From the NCBI RefSeq assembly GCF_030216305.1, contig NZ_JASOKT010000014.1, positions 1 to 50,126 of the forward strand: a stretch of 50,126 bases of DNA, written 5' to 3'. This stretch comes from Actinotignum timonense (GTDB taxonomy: Bacteria; Actinomycetota; Actinomycetes; Actinomycetales; Actinomycetaceae). The first letter of the stretch is position 1. Every line of letters starts with the position of its first letter. Positions 16,194 to 29,036 of this stretch are shown in pieces. The notes beneath the pieces are model-generated. The model worked only from the letters and a program-made list of their open reading frames with translations. It was not told where the DNA came from and searched no databases. Position numbers and translations under genes: made by a program.

Positions 16194-17170
16194 GTACCGA
16201 AACTGGCAAGCGCGCCGTCGCCGCTGAGTCCAAGCGCGCCGTCGTTCCCGCGGATACGCGCACGGAAACACGCACGGACGTACGCGGCGCCGATCCCGTG
16301 GCGAAACCGAAGCTCAAGGCCCCGCGCCACCGGGTGCGCATGACGCCCGGGCGCTGGGCGGCGGTGGGATTCCTCGGGATTCTTTCCCTTATTTACGTGG
16401 TGCCGCTGCTCTTCATCCTCGTCAATTCTTTCAAGGGGCGTTTCTTCATCTCGGACGACCCCTTTAGCCTCCCGGCCGGTGAAACCTTCGCCGGGATAGA
16501 TAATTACCAGACCGCGCTGAACCTTTCGGGCTTTATGCGGGCCCTGGGCTGGTCCTTCTTCGTGACGGTGGCCTCGGTGCTCGTTATTGTGTTCTTCTGC
16601 GCGATGACGGCCTACTACCTGGCGCGGGTGCGGAGCTGGTGGACGTCGCTGCTGTACTACCTGCTGGTGTTCTCCATGGTGGCGCCATTCCAGATGGTCA
16701 TGTTCCCGACCGTGAAAATCGCGGACAAGCTAGGGCTATCCTCGCCGTGGGGCCTGATCGTGCTGTACCTCGGTTTTGGGGCGGGGCTCTCGGTATTTAT
16801 TTTCGCGGGCTTCGTGCGGTCGATTCCCGGCGAAATTGAAGAGGCGGCGTCCATTGACGGCGCCGGGCCGTTCAAGACCTACTTCCAGGTGGTTATGCCC
16901 ATGCTCAAGCCCACGGCGGTCACGGTCGCGATCCTCAACACCATGTGGATCTGGAACGACTTCCTGCTGCCGAACCTCGTGATCGGGCGCGAGGAGGCCT
17001 ACCGGACCGTCCCGGTGGTGATCCAATTCCTGGTGGGCTCGAACGGAAATAAGGATTTGGGGGCCCAGATGGCGGTGCTGGTGCTCGCCATTATCCCCAT
17101 TATTATTTTCTACCTCTTTGCGCAGCGCTATATTGTGGAAGGCGTTGCGGCAGGTTCCGTCAAGGGGTAG
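16190..17170 (+). CDS. Sugar ABC transporter permease, MalG/UgpE type
   Basis: This 326-residue partner permease carries an EAA loop (EIEEAASIDGAGPFKTYFQV followed by VMPMLKPT) and about six membrane helices. Compared with the usual ~275-residue length it has an N-terminal cytoplasmic extension of ~45 residues, rich in Lys, Arg and Thr (ESKRAVVPADTRTETRTDV). Translation starts at GTG 16190, overlapping the previous stop as GTGA, with AAGGAGG seven bases before. It is expected to form the heterodimeric channel with the upstream permease. Confidence 0.94.
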   Translation: MSTETGKRAVAAESKRAVVPADTRTETRTDVRGADPVAKPKLKAPRHRVRMTPGRWAAVGFLGILSLIYVVPLLFILVNSFKGRFFISDDPFSLPAGETFAGIDNYQTALNLSGFMRALGWSFFVTVASVLVIVFFCAMTAYYLARVRSWWTSLLYYLLVFSMVAPFQMVMFPTVKIADKLGLSSPWGLIVLYLGFGAGLSVFIFAGFVRSIPGEIEEAASIDGAGPFKTYFQVVMPMLKPTAVTVAILNTMWIWNDFLLPNLVIGREEAYRTVPVVIQFLVGSNGNKDLGAQMAVLVLAIIPIIIFYLFAQRYIVEGVAAGSVKG

Positions 17171-17415
17171 GTGCCCGCCGTTCGTGCGGGGCACCATGAA
17201 GCACGACGACGACGCGGCGCCGCGCACCCGATACCGGGAGCGCGGCGCCGTAAATCGGCCACGTGGTGCTTTGGGCACGGAGTGCCGGGTGTGGGCTCCA
17301 CGCGCTTCGCGCCGGGCGCCGAGTGCGTATTCCACGCACGTTGCACCGATCCGCCTTGGCCGATTCGCCCGGCACTCTTTATGCCAGCTGATGTGCCACC
17401 AACCGAAGGAGATGC

Positions 17416-18072
17416 ATGCGCCGGATATTCGATCCTGATTCGCCCTTCCAGCGCGGACTTTCCGATGCCGTCATCCTGGTGGAGCTTAATATCATGACGC
17501 TGCTCGGGTTGCTCCCGGTGGTGAGCGGGGGAGCCAGCCTGGTGGCCTCCGCGCGAGTGAGCGCCCAGCTGCTCCGCGGCGAGGCACCCCGCCCGTGGCG
17601 CCTCTGGTGGCAGCACGTGCGCGCGGCTTTCCTGCCGTCGCTGGCCTGGTGGCTGCCCACGCTCGGCCTGCTCGGATTGGCTTGGTGGGAAAACCGCGGG
17701 CTCTCTGGCCTGGCCGGCCCGACTCTCGCCGCGGATCCGCGCTTGGCCGGCATCCTCTCCGGCCTCATTATCGTGGCGCTGCTGCTCGTGCTTGCCGTGC
17801 TGGTCTGGCTGGTGACGCTCCAGGCATTCTTCTCCAACGCCTTCCTGGAGCACCTAGGTAACGCGGTGCTCCTCGCCATCACCCGGCCGCTACGCACGGC
17901 CGCGTGCGTAGCGGCCGCGGTGGCGCTCCCGCTGGCCTGGCTTTATGCGCCGGTTTCGCGCCTGGCCATCTTCTGGGCATTGGCGCTGGCCGGGCTGAGT
18001 GTGCCGCTCTACCTCACGGCCTGGCTGCAACGCCCTGTACTCGATGATCTCCTCACCGAAGCCGAAGGCTAA
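17416..18072 (+). CDS. YesL-type (DUF624) membrane protein
   Basis: This 218-residue protein has four or five hydrophobic segments. The N-terminal pattern (DSPFQRGLSDAVILVELNIM, then LLPVVSGGASLVASARV) is typical of the DUF624/YesL family, which is usually encoded beside carbohydrate ABC importers. Its role is not established; proposals include help with transporter function or regulation. It starts at ATG 17416 with GAAGGAG upstream. It is separated from the second permease by 245 bp, which contains a hairpin-like GTGCCCGCC...GGGGCACC and one CGTCGTCGT-type word, so it may have its own promoter. Confidence 0.8.
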   Translation: MRRIFDPDSPFQRGLSDAVILVELNIMTLLGLLPVVSGGASLVASARVSAQLLRGEAPRPWRLWWQHVRAAFLPSLAWWLPTLGLLGLAWWENRGLSGLAGPTLAADPRLAGILSGLIIVALLLVLAVLVWLVTLQAFFSNAFLEHLGNAVLLAITRPLRTAACVAAAVALPLAWLYAPVSRLAIFWALALAGLSVPLYLTAWLQRPVLDDLLTEAEG

Positions 18073-18121
18073 TCCAAACGAAAGCCTCAGGCCGCCGCCC
18101 ATCATCACGCCGGGCCAGCTC

Positions 18122-18181
18122 ACAAAGTGGTACTGGAGCTACAATCAATACCCGGTTTCCTGTTGTGTGGTACCACTTTGC
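18122..18181 (+). repeat. Dispersed long hairpin, type A, copy 2
   Basis: The stem CAAAGTGGTAC pairs with GTACCACTTTG around a loop containing CCCGGTTTCCTGTTG. It is about 80 percent identical over 60 bp to 4495-4554. Several loop differences are transitions, while the stem ends are kept. Confidence 0.85.
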
Positions 18182-18300
18182 GCAGCCTGGTGTTCTCCAG
18201 TACCACTTTACGCAGCCTGGTGTTCTCCAGTACCACTTTACGCAGCCTGGTGTTCTCCAGTACCACTTTGTGTGGGCCGGGGTTCCCCGATACCACTCTG
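18181..18300 (+). repeat. 30-bp tandem repeat array, copy 2
   Basis: Three essentially identical 30-bp units occupy 18181-18210, 18211-18240 and 18241-18270, and a degenerate fourth follows to 18300. Each unit has a small hairpin, CTGG-TGTTCT-CCAG, and ends in GTACCACTTT, the right arm of the adjacent type A hairpin. The array therefore looks like serial duplication of the hairpin's 3' arm plus spacer. Confidence 0.92.
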
Positions 18301-18410
18301 CGCAGTTCATACACGTGAACGCCGCTCGCAGCTCTCCGGTACCACTCCGATGCCCACCTGCTGAGCCTTACTCGCAGCTCCGGTGGGGAGGGGCAGGGGG
18401 TAGGGGGTAG

Positions 18411-18555
18411 AGGGTACTTTTTCTGGGGTGTACTTCGCATGTATGACAGATGCAGTACAGCTCTGAAAACACATACTGCCCCGGCGGGGGCTCGTGTGAA
18501 TGTCGAGTTTCATGCGGCTATTGAAATTTGTGAGGTCCGTGAGGTCTGGGGAGCC
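18411..18555 (+). repeat. Composite intergenic repeat core, copy 2 (diverged)
   Basis: GTGTACTTCGCATGTATGAC, then GCAGTACAGCTCTGAAAACAC and GGGGGCTCGTGTGAATGTCG align in order with 4790-4910. The left arm of the terminal inverted repeat is degenerate here (ACTTTTTCTGGGG in place of GTGTTTTTCCGAG). An extra CATGCGGC segment precedes TATTGAAATTTGTGAGG. Confidence 0.75.
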
Positions 18556-18587
18556 TCGCGAGCCGGCAGCGTGCCACCCATCATCAC

Positions 18588-18642
18588 GTAGTGCAAGTTG
18601 AGGCACGGTTGCGGCGGTTTTTCTGTTCTGGGCTTGCACTAT
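18588..18642 (+). repeat. Dispersed long hairpin, type B, copy 1
   Basis: The stem GTAGTGCAAG pairs with CTTGCACTAT around a loop with GCACGGTTGCGGCGG and TTTTTCTGTTC. The reverse complement of 26191-26244 matches it across the whole length. It lies 30-odd bases after the core, the same relative order as in copy 3. Confidence 0.85.
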
Positions 18643-18776
18643 GCACCCTAGGGGCGGGAAAGAGGCACGGCGTCGTCGTTCTTAAACATAAGAAGTCTCC
18701 CGCGTATGAACATTGATAGCGGGCATCCTGATGTGCCCGAAGTAGATAAGTACCTACATAGGTGCGTATACACATG

Positions 18777-18816
18777 CGGGCGGCGGGTGTGCCAGAATCA
18801 GCACACCCGCCGCCCG
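18777..18816 (-). terminator. Terminator after glgP
   Basis: A perfect 16-bp stem, CGGGCGGCGGGTGTGC with GCACACCCGCCGCCCG, has an eight-base loop. It lies about 110 bp beyond the glgP stop. No long T-run follows. Confidence 0.65.
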
Positions 18817-18927
18817 TATGGGTTGCGTAGCCATTCGCGGTTCGCGCAGCGCTTGCGTACAGTCCACGCAGCCGTGCGATTCACGTGCAGCTCACGTAAC
18901 CGCGCCGCAGCTCACGCAGCGCCCGCG

Positions 18928-22843
<3,916 letters not shown>

Positions 22844-23065
22844 GCGCCGTCGTACTTTACCCGGTTTGACCTGCGTAAATGTGCTATAGGTGACTTAGCT
22901 CCCAGGACAGGTGGTAAAGATTCCTTTACTATAAGGAAAGAACGTTGTGTGGGGAGGATCACCGTCGGGCTGCGATGTGCTACGCGGAGCCCGCGGTGGC
23001 CTCTCATACAGCACCGGAGCGGGAACGCGAAGGAGCCTCCCGCGTGAAGAGATTGAGGGGCGGGA

Positions 23066-24016
23066 ATGTCTACATACACCACAGGTAGCCTTGTCCCCAT
23101 TCGGGGATGGCAACGCACCTATTCCGGGAAGGTGCACGATTTATACCGGCCCGTGCCCGGGGGTGCGATGGCCGGGATGGATACCTATCTCATTGTGGCC
23201 TCGGATCGTATCGCTGCTTTCGACCACGTTGTTCCCACATTCATTCCAGACAAGGGCGAAATCCTCACCCGGATTGCCCGCTGGTGGTTCGACCGCACCG
23301 GGGACATCGCAGAAAGCCACTACCTACCCGGCGGCGTCCCGCGGGATATCGCCGCGCGCGGGATCCTGGTGCGGGCCCTGCGCATGCTCCCCTACGAAGT
23401 GATGGTGCGCGGCTATTTGACCGCGGGCGCGGTGCGCTCGCTCGGGACCCTCGGCACGCTCGATGCCATGCCGTACGACGGCGCCATCGAAGTGGGCGCC
23501 AAACTGGAACTACCGTGGGTCGGAATTGCGGAAAAGCGCCGGCCGGGCTGCCCGGATATCCCCATTCCGTGGGAGGAATTTATGCGGCGCGTGGGGGAGG
23601 GCACCGCGGAGCGGGTGCGCGTTCTGGCTCTCAACCTTTACCGACACGCCCACGCCATCGCGCTGGCCCGCGGGCTGGTGCTTGCCGATGCCAAGCTGGA
23701 ATTCGGTACGGATATGGATGCCGGCTCCAGTCGGCTCATCCTGGCCGACGAAGCCTTCACGCCGGATACCGCCCACTACTGGCTGTCCACCGAATACCGC
23801 GCGGTGAAATCCGGGGAGGTACTGCCCACCCCGGAAGCGCTGCGTTCCTTCGATAAGGACGCGGCCCAGGTCTGGCTCATGTCTCCGCAATCCGGGTGGA
23901 ATGCGGAGCAGGGCACCCAGCCGCCGGCTCTCCCCGCCGGCGTTGTGGCTGATATCCGCGACCGCTACCTGCGTGTTTGTGAAATGCTCACCGGGGAGCG
24001 CTGGCCCGGGCGCTAG
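23066..24016 (+). CDS. purC: Phosphoribosylaminoimidazole-succinocarboxamide synthase
   Basis: SAICAR synthetase joins CAIR and aspartate with ATP in purine synthesis. The 316-residue protein shows the ATP-binding start RTYSGKVHDLY, SDRIAAFDHVVPTFIPDKGE, VMVRGYLTAGAVRSL, and DAKLEFGTDMDA, the metal and substrate loop. It ends in LMSPQSGWN and a helical tail. The length is slightly above the bacterial short type and close to the long actinobacterial type. ATG 23066 follows GAGGGGCGGGA. It follows purA on the same strand with a 257-bp gap, so independent transcription is likely. Confidence 0.97.
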   Translation: MSTYTTGSLVPIRGWQRTYSGKVHDLYRPVPGGAMAGMDTYLIVASDRIAAFDHVVPTFIPDKGEILTRIARWWFDRTGDIAESHYLPGGVPRDIAARGILVRALRMLPYEVMVRGYLTAGAVRSLGTLGTLDAMPYDGAIEVGAKLELPWVGIAEKRRPGCPDIPIPWEEFMRRVGEGTAERVRVLALNLYRHAHAIALARGLVLADAKLEFGTDMDAGSSRLILADEAFTPDTAHYWLSTEYRAVKSGEVLPTPEALRSFDKDAAQVWLMSPQSGWNAEQGTQPPALPAGVVADIRDRYLRVCEMLTGERWPGR

Positions 24017-24151
24017 GTGCGGCGGCGCAGTGGCGGGCGCGCGCCGTGCCGGCTTCGAGTGCCGCACTCACTTTACGCGCCGGGGTGGCGGCTGCCCGGT
24101 GGCGCCGTCGTCGTTCTGCACGAACCCCGCGCGCACCGCACCTCAATGTGA

Positions 24152-25573
<1,422 letters not shown>

Positions 25574-25575
25574 GG

Positions 25576-25619
25576 GCGCGTGCGCCCGGCGGATTGCCTA
25601 CTTCGCCGGGCGGGCGCGC
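25576..25619 (+). terminator. GC-rich hairpin after gdhA
   Basis: GCGCGTGCGCCCGGCG pairs with CGCCGGGCGGGCGCGC, with one mismatch, around a TTGCCTACTT-type loop. It begins three bases after the stop. No T-run is present. Confidence 0.55.
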
Positions 25620-25702
25620 TCGCGGTCTCTCCCCGGCGCGCTCGCGGCGGCGCCGTCGTACCTTAGGTGCCGTTGTTAGCCAAGGCGTCGTAGAGTGGAT
25701 CC

Positions 25703-26077
25703 GTGACACGAAAAATCGATAGCGCGGACGCGCTGCCCCTCCTCGCCCGCTTTCGCGCAGGTGAGGAGCTCAGCGCGGGTGAGTCGCGCACGGCGGTGCG
25801 CTTCCTTCTCGAGGAGCTCGCGGCGCGGCATCCCGGACACGCGGTGGAAATCCGAGTTCCGTATGTTGGCGCGGTGCAGGCGGTTGCCGGGGTGCGCCAC
25901 CGGCGCGGTACCCCGCCGAATGTGGTCGAATGCGATGCAGGCACGTTCCTGGGATTGTGCGTGGGGACTCTGAACTGGGATGATGCCGTGGCTTCCGGGC
26001 GGGTGGACGCCTCCGGAACCCGCGCGAACCTCTCCGAGTTTCTCCCCCTGGTGCATGTGGCCGGCGCGGAGCGCTGA
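25703..26077 (+). CDS. SCP-like ('sterol carrier family') small protein
   Basis: This 124-residue soluble protein has the actinobacterial SCP-like pattern: an Ala/Leu helix (RAGEELSAGESRTAVRFLLEE), then strands around VEIRVPYVGAVQAV, HRRGTPPNVVECDAGTFLGL and GTLNWDDAVASGRVDASGTR. In actinobacteria such genes often sit near purine genes, as here. The ligand is unknown and a sterol role should not be assumed. Translation starts at GTG 25703 with no ribosome site. TAGAGT lies six bases upstream, so a leaderless message is likely. Confidence 0.8.
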   Translation: MTRKIDSADALPLLARFRAGEELSAGESRTAVRFLLEELAARHPGHAVEIRVPYVGAVQAVAGVRHRRGTPPNVVECDAGTFLGLCVGTLNWDDAVASGRVDASGTRANLSEFLPLVHVAGAER

Positions 26078-26190
26078 GCTGAGGGTGTGGAGTGCCGAGT
26101 TGGGGACGGGGAGTGCTGCGCCGCGGGTGCGTAGGGTAATTCCCCGGGCCGTGGGGCCGTCAAGTGTAAATCCTGGACTGTGCCGGCCTT

Positions 26191-26244
26191 GTAGTGCAAC
26201 CTGGTGACAGAAAAATCGCCAAAACCGTGCGCCAATTTGCACTA
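26191..26244 (-). repeat. Dispersed long hairpin, type B, copy 2
   Basis: GTAGTGCAA pairs with TTGCACTAC. On the minus strand the loop reads GCGCACGGTTTTGGCGATTT followed by TTCTGT, matching 18588-18642. It lies at the 3' side of the core, as in copy 2. Confidence 0.85.
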
Positions 26245-26276
26245 CGTTTTTCGGGCCGGCGCGGGAGCTGACCTCG

Positions 26277-26415
26277 GTAATCCCATAAGTCACACAAGTC
26301 TCTGGAGCCTCAATAGTCACACACGTCCTGGCGGGGGTGGTAGGTGTTTTCCGAGCTGTAGTGCAGATGTTGTACACGCGAAGTACGCCTCGGAAAAACA
26401 CACCCATCTCCCGTC
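26277..26415 (-). repeat. Composite intergenic repeat core, copy 3
   Basis: The reverse complement aligns nearly gap-free with 4781-4910. GTGTTTTTCCGAG, CGTACTTCGCGTGTACAAC, GCACTACAGCTCGGAAAACA and GTGTGACTATTGAGG are all kept. The paired arms of the terminal inverted repeat are unchanged while several loop positions differ. Confidence 0.9.
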
Positions 26416-26433
26416 GGCGCGGGGTCGGCGGAA

Positions 26434-26617
26434 TGGGCCATTTTCAAGATTCGGGGCTGCAAAACGTGCATTTCGGACTGTTAGGGGCGCAGAGTGTACG
26501 CCACGGACATTAAATCGCGGAAAAAACTGTCACCCATGTACATTCTGTGAGTCGGCCTGGTATCTCGCCCCTTCGAAGTGGGCATTCTAGACAACGCATC
26601 CCGTGTAGTGGGCGTAT
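26434..26617 (-). repeat. Degenerate array with about 30-bp spacing, copy 3
   Basis: On the minus strand, units start with motifs such as ATACGCCCACT (ending 26617), ATGCCCACTTC (ending 26585), ATGTACAT (26543), ATGTCCG (26510), ATGCACGT (26471) and ATGGCCCA (26441). The spacings are 32, 42, 33, 39 and 30 bp. The block between 26586 and 26650 matches 4625-4660 of copy 1 (GAGCACCGTTTCGGAGCGA versus GAGCACTGTTTCAGAGCGA). Confidence 0.6.
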
Positions 26618-26660
26618 GAGACACGAAATCGCTCCGAAACGGTGCTCTTACGCCTTTCCG

Positions 26661-26685
26661 GGCTATAGGACAAAATGTGTTGGTT
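26661..26685 (-). repeat. AACCAACAC-TGTCCTATAG motif, inverted copy
   Basis: On the minus strand this reads AACCAACACATTTTGTCC followed by TATAGCC. It is inverted relative to 27045-27063 and 27135-27160, and bounds the left side of a ~500-bp block. Confidence 0.75.
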
Positions 26686-27044
26686 ACGATACCGTAGGTA
26701 TCCCTAGATTTAGCCCGCCGAGCAGGCCTTCACCCGAGCTCGATCCCGTGTTTACGCAGTTTCCGGCACCCCGCCCCGTTCGTGCATACCGTGGATTGGC
26801 CCTCGCCAGGGTCCACCGTCAAGCGTGCGAATCCATTGCTTTGCGGGGTAAACGGCGGCGGACGCCCCTCCCGCGTACCCTGCCGCATGCGGCGGGTGTG
26901 GAGGGCCGCCAAACGCTTGTATACGCGGACGACGGCGCGCTTTGCGTACGTGCAGGGCTTGGGCGGGCGCTGAGCGGGAAAATGGGCGGAAAGCGGGTCT
27001 TCAATCCGGGCTTTTCCGCGCCAGAATGCGGGAAAGTCGGGGTT

Positions 27045-27063
27045 AAACCAACACGTTTTGTCC
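27045..27063 (+). repeat. AACCAACAC-TGTCC motif, direct copy 1
   Basis: AAACCAACACGTTTTGTCC is preceded by GGGAAAGTCGGGGTT. The same layout (AAAGTC, then GGATAAAACCAACAC) recurs about 90 bp downstream, so the repeated unit is roughly 34 bp. Confidence 0.7.
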
Positions 27064-27134
27064 ATCCAAAAACTCGAGTCAAACCGAGTTTGAACCCGAC
27101 TTTAGCCTGCTAGCAAGCCGAAAAGTCCGGATAA

Positions 27135-27160
27135 AACCAACACCAAGTGTCCTATAGGCC
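27135..27160 (+). repeat. AACCAACAC-TGTCCTATAG motif, direct copy 2
   Basis: AACCAACACCAAGTGTCC followed by TATAGGCC is the mirror image of 26661-26685. A further copy with AAAACTAACGCCAAATGTCC is at 46071-46095. Confidence 0.75.
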
Positions 27161-27187
27161 TCGTTCGGGGCTGGCTCAGAAACAATT

Positions 27188-27214
27188 GTGCCGGCAGCCC
27201 TGGGGCCGCCGGCA
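27188..27214 (-). terminator. Terminator after the DUF3073 gene
   Basis: An 8-bp perfect stem, GTGCCGGC with GCCGGCAC, lies 22 bp beyond the stop on the minus strand. It is followed in that direction by AATTGTTTC. Confidence 0.6.
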
Positions 27215-27236
27215 CGTTCGTTACAGGAATGAGTAC

Positions 27237-27494
27237 CTATTTGGTGGCTGGTGGAATATTGTTCGGATCGTAGTCATCCGCCCAGTCATCGTCATTGTCA
27301 TCTGACTCGTCGTAATCTGCGTAGTCGGCGTAACGAGCATACGGATCATCCGAGGAATCGTAGTGGGATTCCTGGCGCTCATCACGATTAATACCCAGCT
27401 CACGCTCGAGAGCGGCGTAATCAGTATCCGGTGTAAAGTACTTGAGATTCCGGGCTACCTTACGCTGCTTAGCCTTCTGACGGCCGCGCCCCAT
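27237..27494 (-). CDS. DUF3073 family small protein
   Basis: This 85-residue protein starts MGRGRQKAKQRKVARNLKYF, the hallmark of DUF3073, a family found in actinobacteria. A basic N-terminal half is followed by a very acidic tail (DYDESDDNDDDWADDYDPNN). The opposing charges suggest nucleic-acid or ribosome binding with self-masking, but no function is established. The start at 27494 has AAGGGGG eight bases upstream. The frame is open eleven codons further back, without a better site. Confidence 0.9.
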   Translation of the reverse strand: MGRGRQKAKQRKVARNLKYFTPDTDYAALERELGINRDERQESHYDSSDDPYARYADYADYDESDDNDDDWADDYDPNNIPPATK

Positions 27495-27684
27495 GAGCTC
27501 GACCCCCTTCATCTCATCTGGGCTCATCTGGCCCGGTTTACTATTTCGTGACCTATATTAGCCGCTATGGCCTATATATGGCTATGTGACATACGCGGAA
27601 AGAGTACGGCGCTCCTCACCTTTCCCAGGTAGATGGCCCGTAAAGCGGCCACGAACCCCGCGACAGGTGTCACGCGCCACGTGG

Positions 27685-28539
27685 TTACTTGCGCCGGCGC
27701 CCGCGCCCGAAGATGGCACTGCCCAGCAGCGTGACTGCACCCAGGGCGGCAACGCCAAGGCCAGCCACCACGGCGAGCCCGGTTTGTTCCCCGCGCCGAG
27801 CATCGTCAATAACGTCCTGGGCTACCTGCGCGGCCGAGGGAATCCCTGCAGAGGAATGACCGGCAAAGGCATGACCTGCGGAACAATGGCCCGAGCGCCC
27901 GTGGCCGGTGGCGGCGTCGTCGTAATGATGCGCGCCACCGCACGCACCGCCACCGCACGCGCCACCGCACTCACAGGCGTGGTCGCCGAAATCGTGGTCG
28001 CCGCAACCGTGCTCACCGCCGCCACAACCGCAACCGCCGCCGCACACGGCGCCTTCAGCAACCGCCTCAACGTCGGCATCCGCGCAACCGCAGCCGCACG
28101 GGCCGCCGAAATCGGCACCGTCAGCGCCAGCACCGTCAGCGCCGTACGCACCAGCCCCATCGGCACCGCCGCCCAGGCCCGCGCCCGCGAGGTGTTCCTT
28201 CGCGGAATCGGCCAGATCGTTCACCTTCGCCTTCGCGGTATGCGCGAAATCCGAGGCTTTAGCAGAGGCCTTGGCAGAGGCATCCGCCGCGGTGCTCTTC
28301 GCGCTATCCGCGAAAGCCGCAGCCTTATCTTTCGCCGCCTCGGCAAAAGCGGAGGCCTTGTCCTTGAGGGTGGCCGTGGTGGTGGCCACCTTGTCCTTCG
28401 CGGCGTCGGTCGCGTTCTTGATATTCGTGCGCGGATCCAGGCGATCTACCAGCTCATTGACGGTGGCGGTCAGCTCCGCGCGGGTGCGCTCGATATCGCG
28501 CTGGATGTCCTCAGGTTTACGGTTATCGGAAGCGCTCAC
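27685..28539 (-). CDS. DUF3618-type protein with a Cys/His/Gly-rich insert
   Basis: This is a 284-residue membrane-associated protein. Residues 1-45 match DUF3618 (PEDIQRDIERTRAELTATVN, LVDRLDPRTN). Residues 46-118 form an Ala/Lys-rich helical region with 11-mer-like repeats (AKDKAAAFADSAKS). Residues 122-231 are Gly-rich and hold 12 Cys and 9 His, including CGCGC at 148-152, CGGGCGC at 166-172 and the HACEC pair near 187-191. A single hydrophobic segment near 253-278 is followed by RGRRRK. The insert looks metal-binding, which I have not seen described for DUF3618. The start GTG overlaps the stop of the upstream holin-X gene as GTGA, indicating translational coupling. DUF3618 and holin-X genes are commonly adjacent in actinobacteria. 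Confidence 0.85.
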   Translation of the reverse strand: MSASDNRKPEDIQRDIERTRAELTATVNELVDRLDPRTNIKNATDAAKDKVATTTATLKDKASAFAEAAKDKAAAFADSAKSTAADASAKASAKASDFAHTAKAKVNDLADSAKEHLAGAGLGGGADGAGAYGADGAGADGADFGGPCGCGCADADVEAVAEGAVCGGGCGCGGGEHGCGDHDFGDHACECGGACGGGACGGAHHYDDAATGHGRSGHCSAGHAFAGHSSAGIPSAAQVAQDVIDDARRGEQTGLAVVAGLGVAALGAVTLLGSAIFGRGRRRK

Positions 28540-29036
28540 TTCGACAGGCCTTTCTTCACGGCGTCGACGTCCTTGCTCAGGCCGCCAACAAGATTAGTTG
28601 GATACTTTCCGGATTTCTTGAGTTTGCGCAGCCCCAGCAGCGCGAGCACCGCAATAATAAGGAGCAGAATCCCGGCAACCGTCAGGTAGCCGGCCCACCA
28701 GCGCCCGCCGAACACAACCGTAAAGAAGGCCGCCGCCGCGTGCAGCAGAAAACCGAGCATGAACAGCGCCAGCACCCCGGCCACCGCGAGGAGCACCCCG
28801 CCCATCCCGAGGTTGAGGACCTTGTGCTTGAGACTGGCCTGGGTGTACTGAATTTCGTCGCGGACCAGGGTGGAGAATTGCGCCGTGGCGGAGGAAAACA
28901 ATTCGCCCACGGTCCGGCGGTTCGGTTCGCGCGCCGCGGCTGCCCGCGCTTCTTCGGAGGAGGACGCCACGTAGCCGGAGCCCGGAAGCGGCCCGGTGGT
29001 GCTTGCCCGTGCGTTCTCAACATCTTCTTGCGCCAT
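28536..29036 (-). CDS. Actinobacterial holin-X (phage holin superfamily) membrane protein
   Basis: This 166-residue protein has an N-terminal polar region with RRTVGELFSSATAQFSTLVR and DEIQYTQASLKHKVLNLGMG, the signature of the holin-X/DUF1469 family. Two strong hydrophobic segments follow (around 78-108 and 117-140), then a basic tail (LRKLKKSGKYPTN). Despite the name, these chromosomal proteins are not known to cause lysis. ATG 29036 is preferred. A GTG one codon upstream is equally possible with AAAGGGG just before it. It is translationally coupled to the DUF3618 gene. Confidence 0.87.
   Translation of the reverse strand: MAQEDVENARASTTGPLPGSGYVASSSEEARAAAAREPNRRTVGELFSSATAQFSTLVRDEIQYTQASLKHKVLNLGMGGVLLAVAGVLALFMLGFLLHAAAAFFTVVFGGRWWAGYLTVAGILLLIIAVLALLGLRKLKKSGKYPTNLVGGLSKDVDAVKKGLSK

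Larger units (their letters stand above)
18073..18776. other. Gene-free region carrying composite repeat copy 2
   Basis: This gap between the YesL-type gene and glgP has no acceptable gene. It contains a type A hairpin (18122-18181), a 30-bp tandem array (18181-18300), a G-rich purine tract (GGGGAGGGGCAGGGGGTAGG, about 18385-18414), the repeat core (18411-18555) and a type B hairpin (18588-18642). A CGTCGTCGTT word occurs at 18671. Confidence 0.75.
26078..27236. other. Large gene-free region carrying composite repeat copy 3
   Basis: This is more than 1.1 kb without a convincing gene. From left to right it has a type B hairpin (26191-26244), the repeat core on the minus strand (26277-26415) and a degenerate array of ~30-bp units (26434-26617). 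A block (26661-27160) then carries four... three copies of an AACCAACAC/TGTCC motif, two direct and one inverted. A terminator for the leftward gene begins at 27188. Open frames of about 100 codons exist on both strands but do not resemble any family I know. Confidence 0.7.

Noticed and set aside
18181..18300. Possible CRISPR array at the 30-bp tandem repeats
   Set aside because: The units abut with no unique spacers, and no cas gene is near.
26730..27065. A 111-codon minus-strand open frame in the large gap
   Set aside because: No family resemblance, no ribosome site, and it overlaps the AACCAACAC motif block.
27586..28689. A 367-codon open frame antisense to the DUF3618 gene
   Set aside because: It is Thr/Ala/Arg-rich shadow sequence of the Gly/Cys/His-rich gene. 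The minus-strand gene has a recognisable DUF3618 head and translational coupling.
28536..29036. Holin-X gene as evidence of a prophage
   Set aside because: There is no lysin, integrase or structural phage gene. The family is chromosomal in actinobacteria and is coupled here to a DUF3618 gene.
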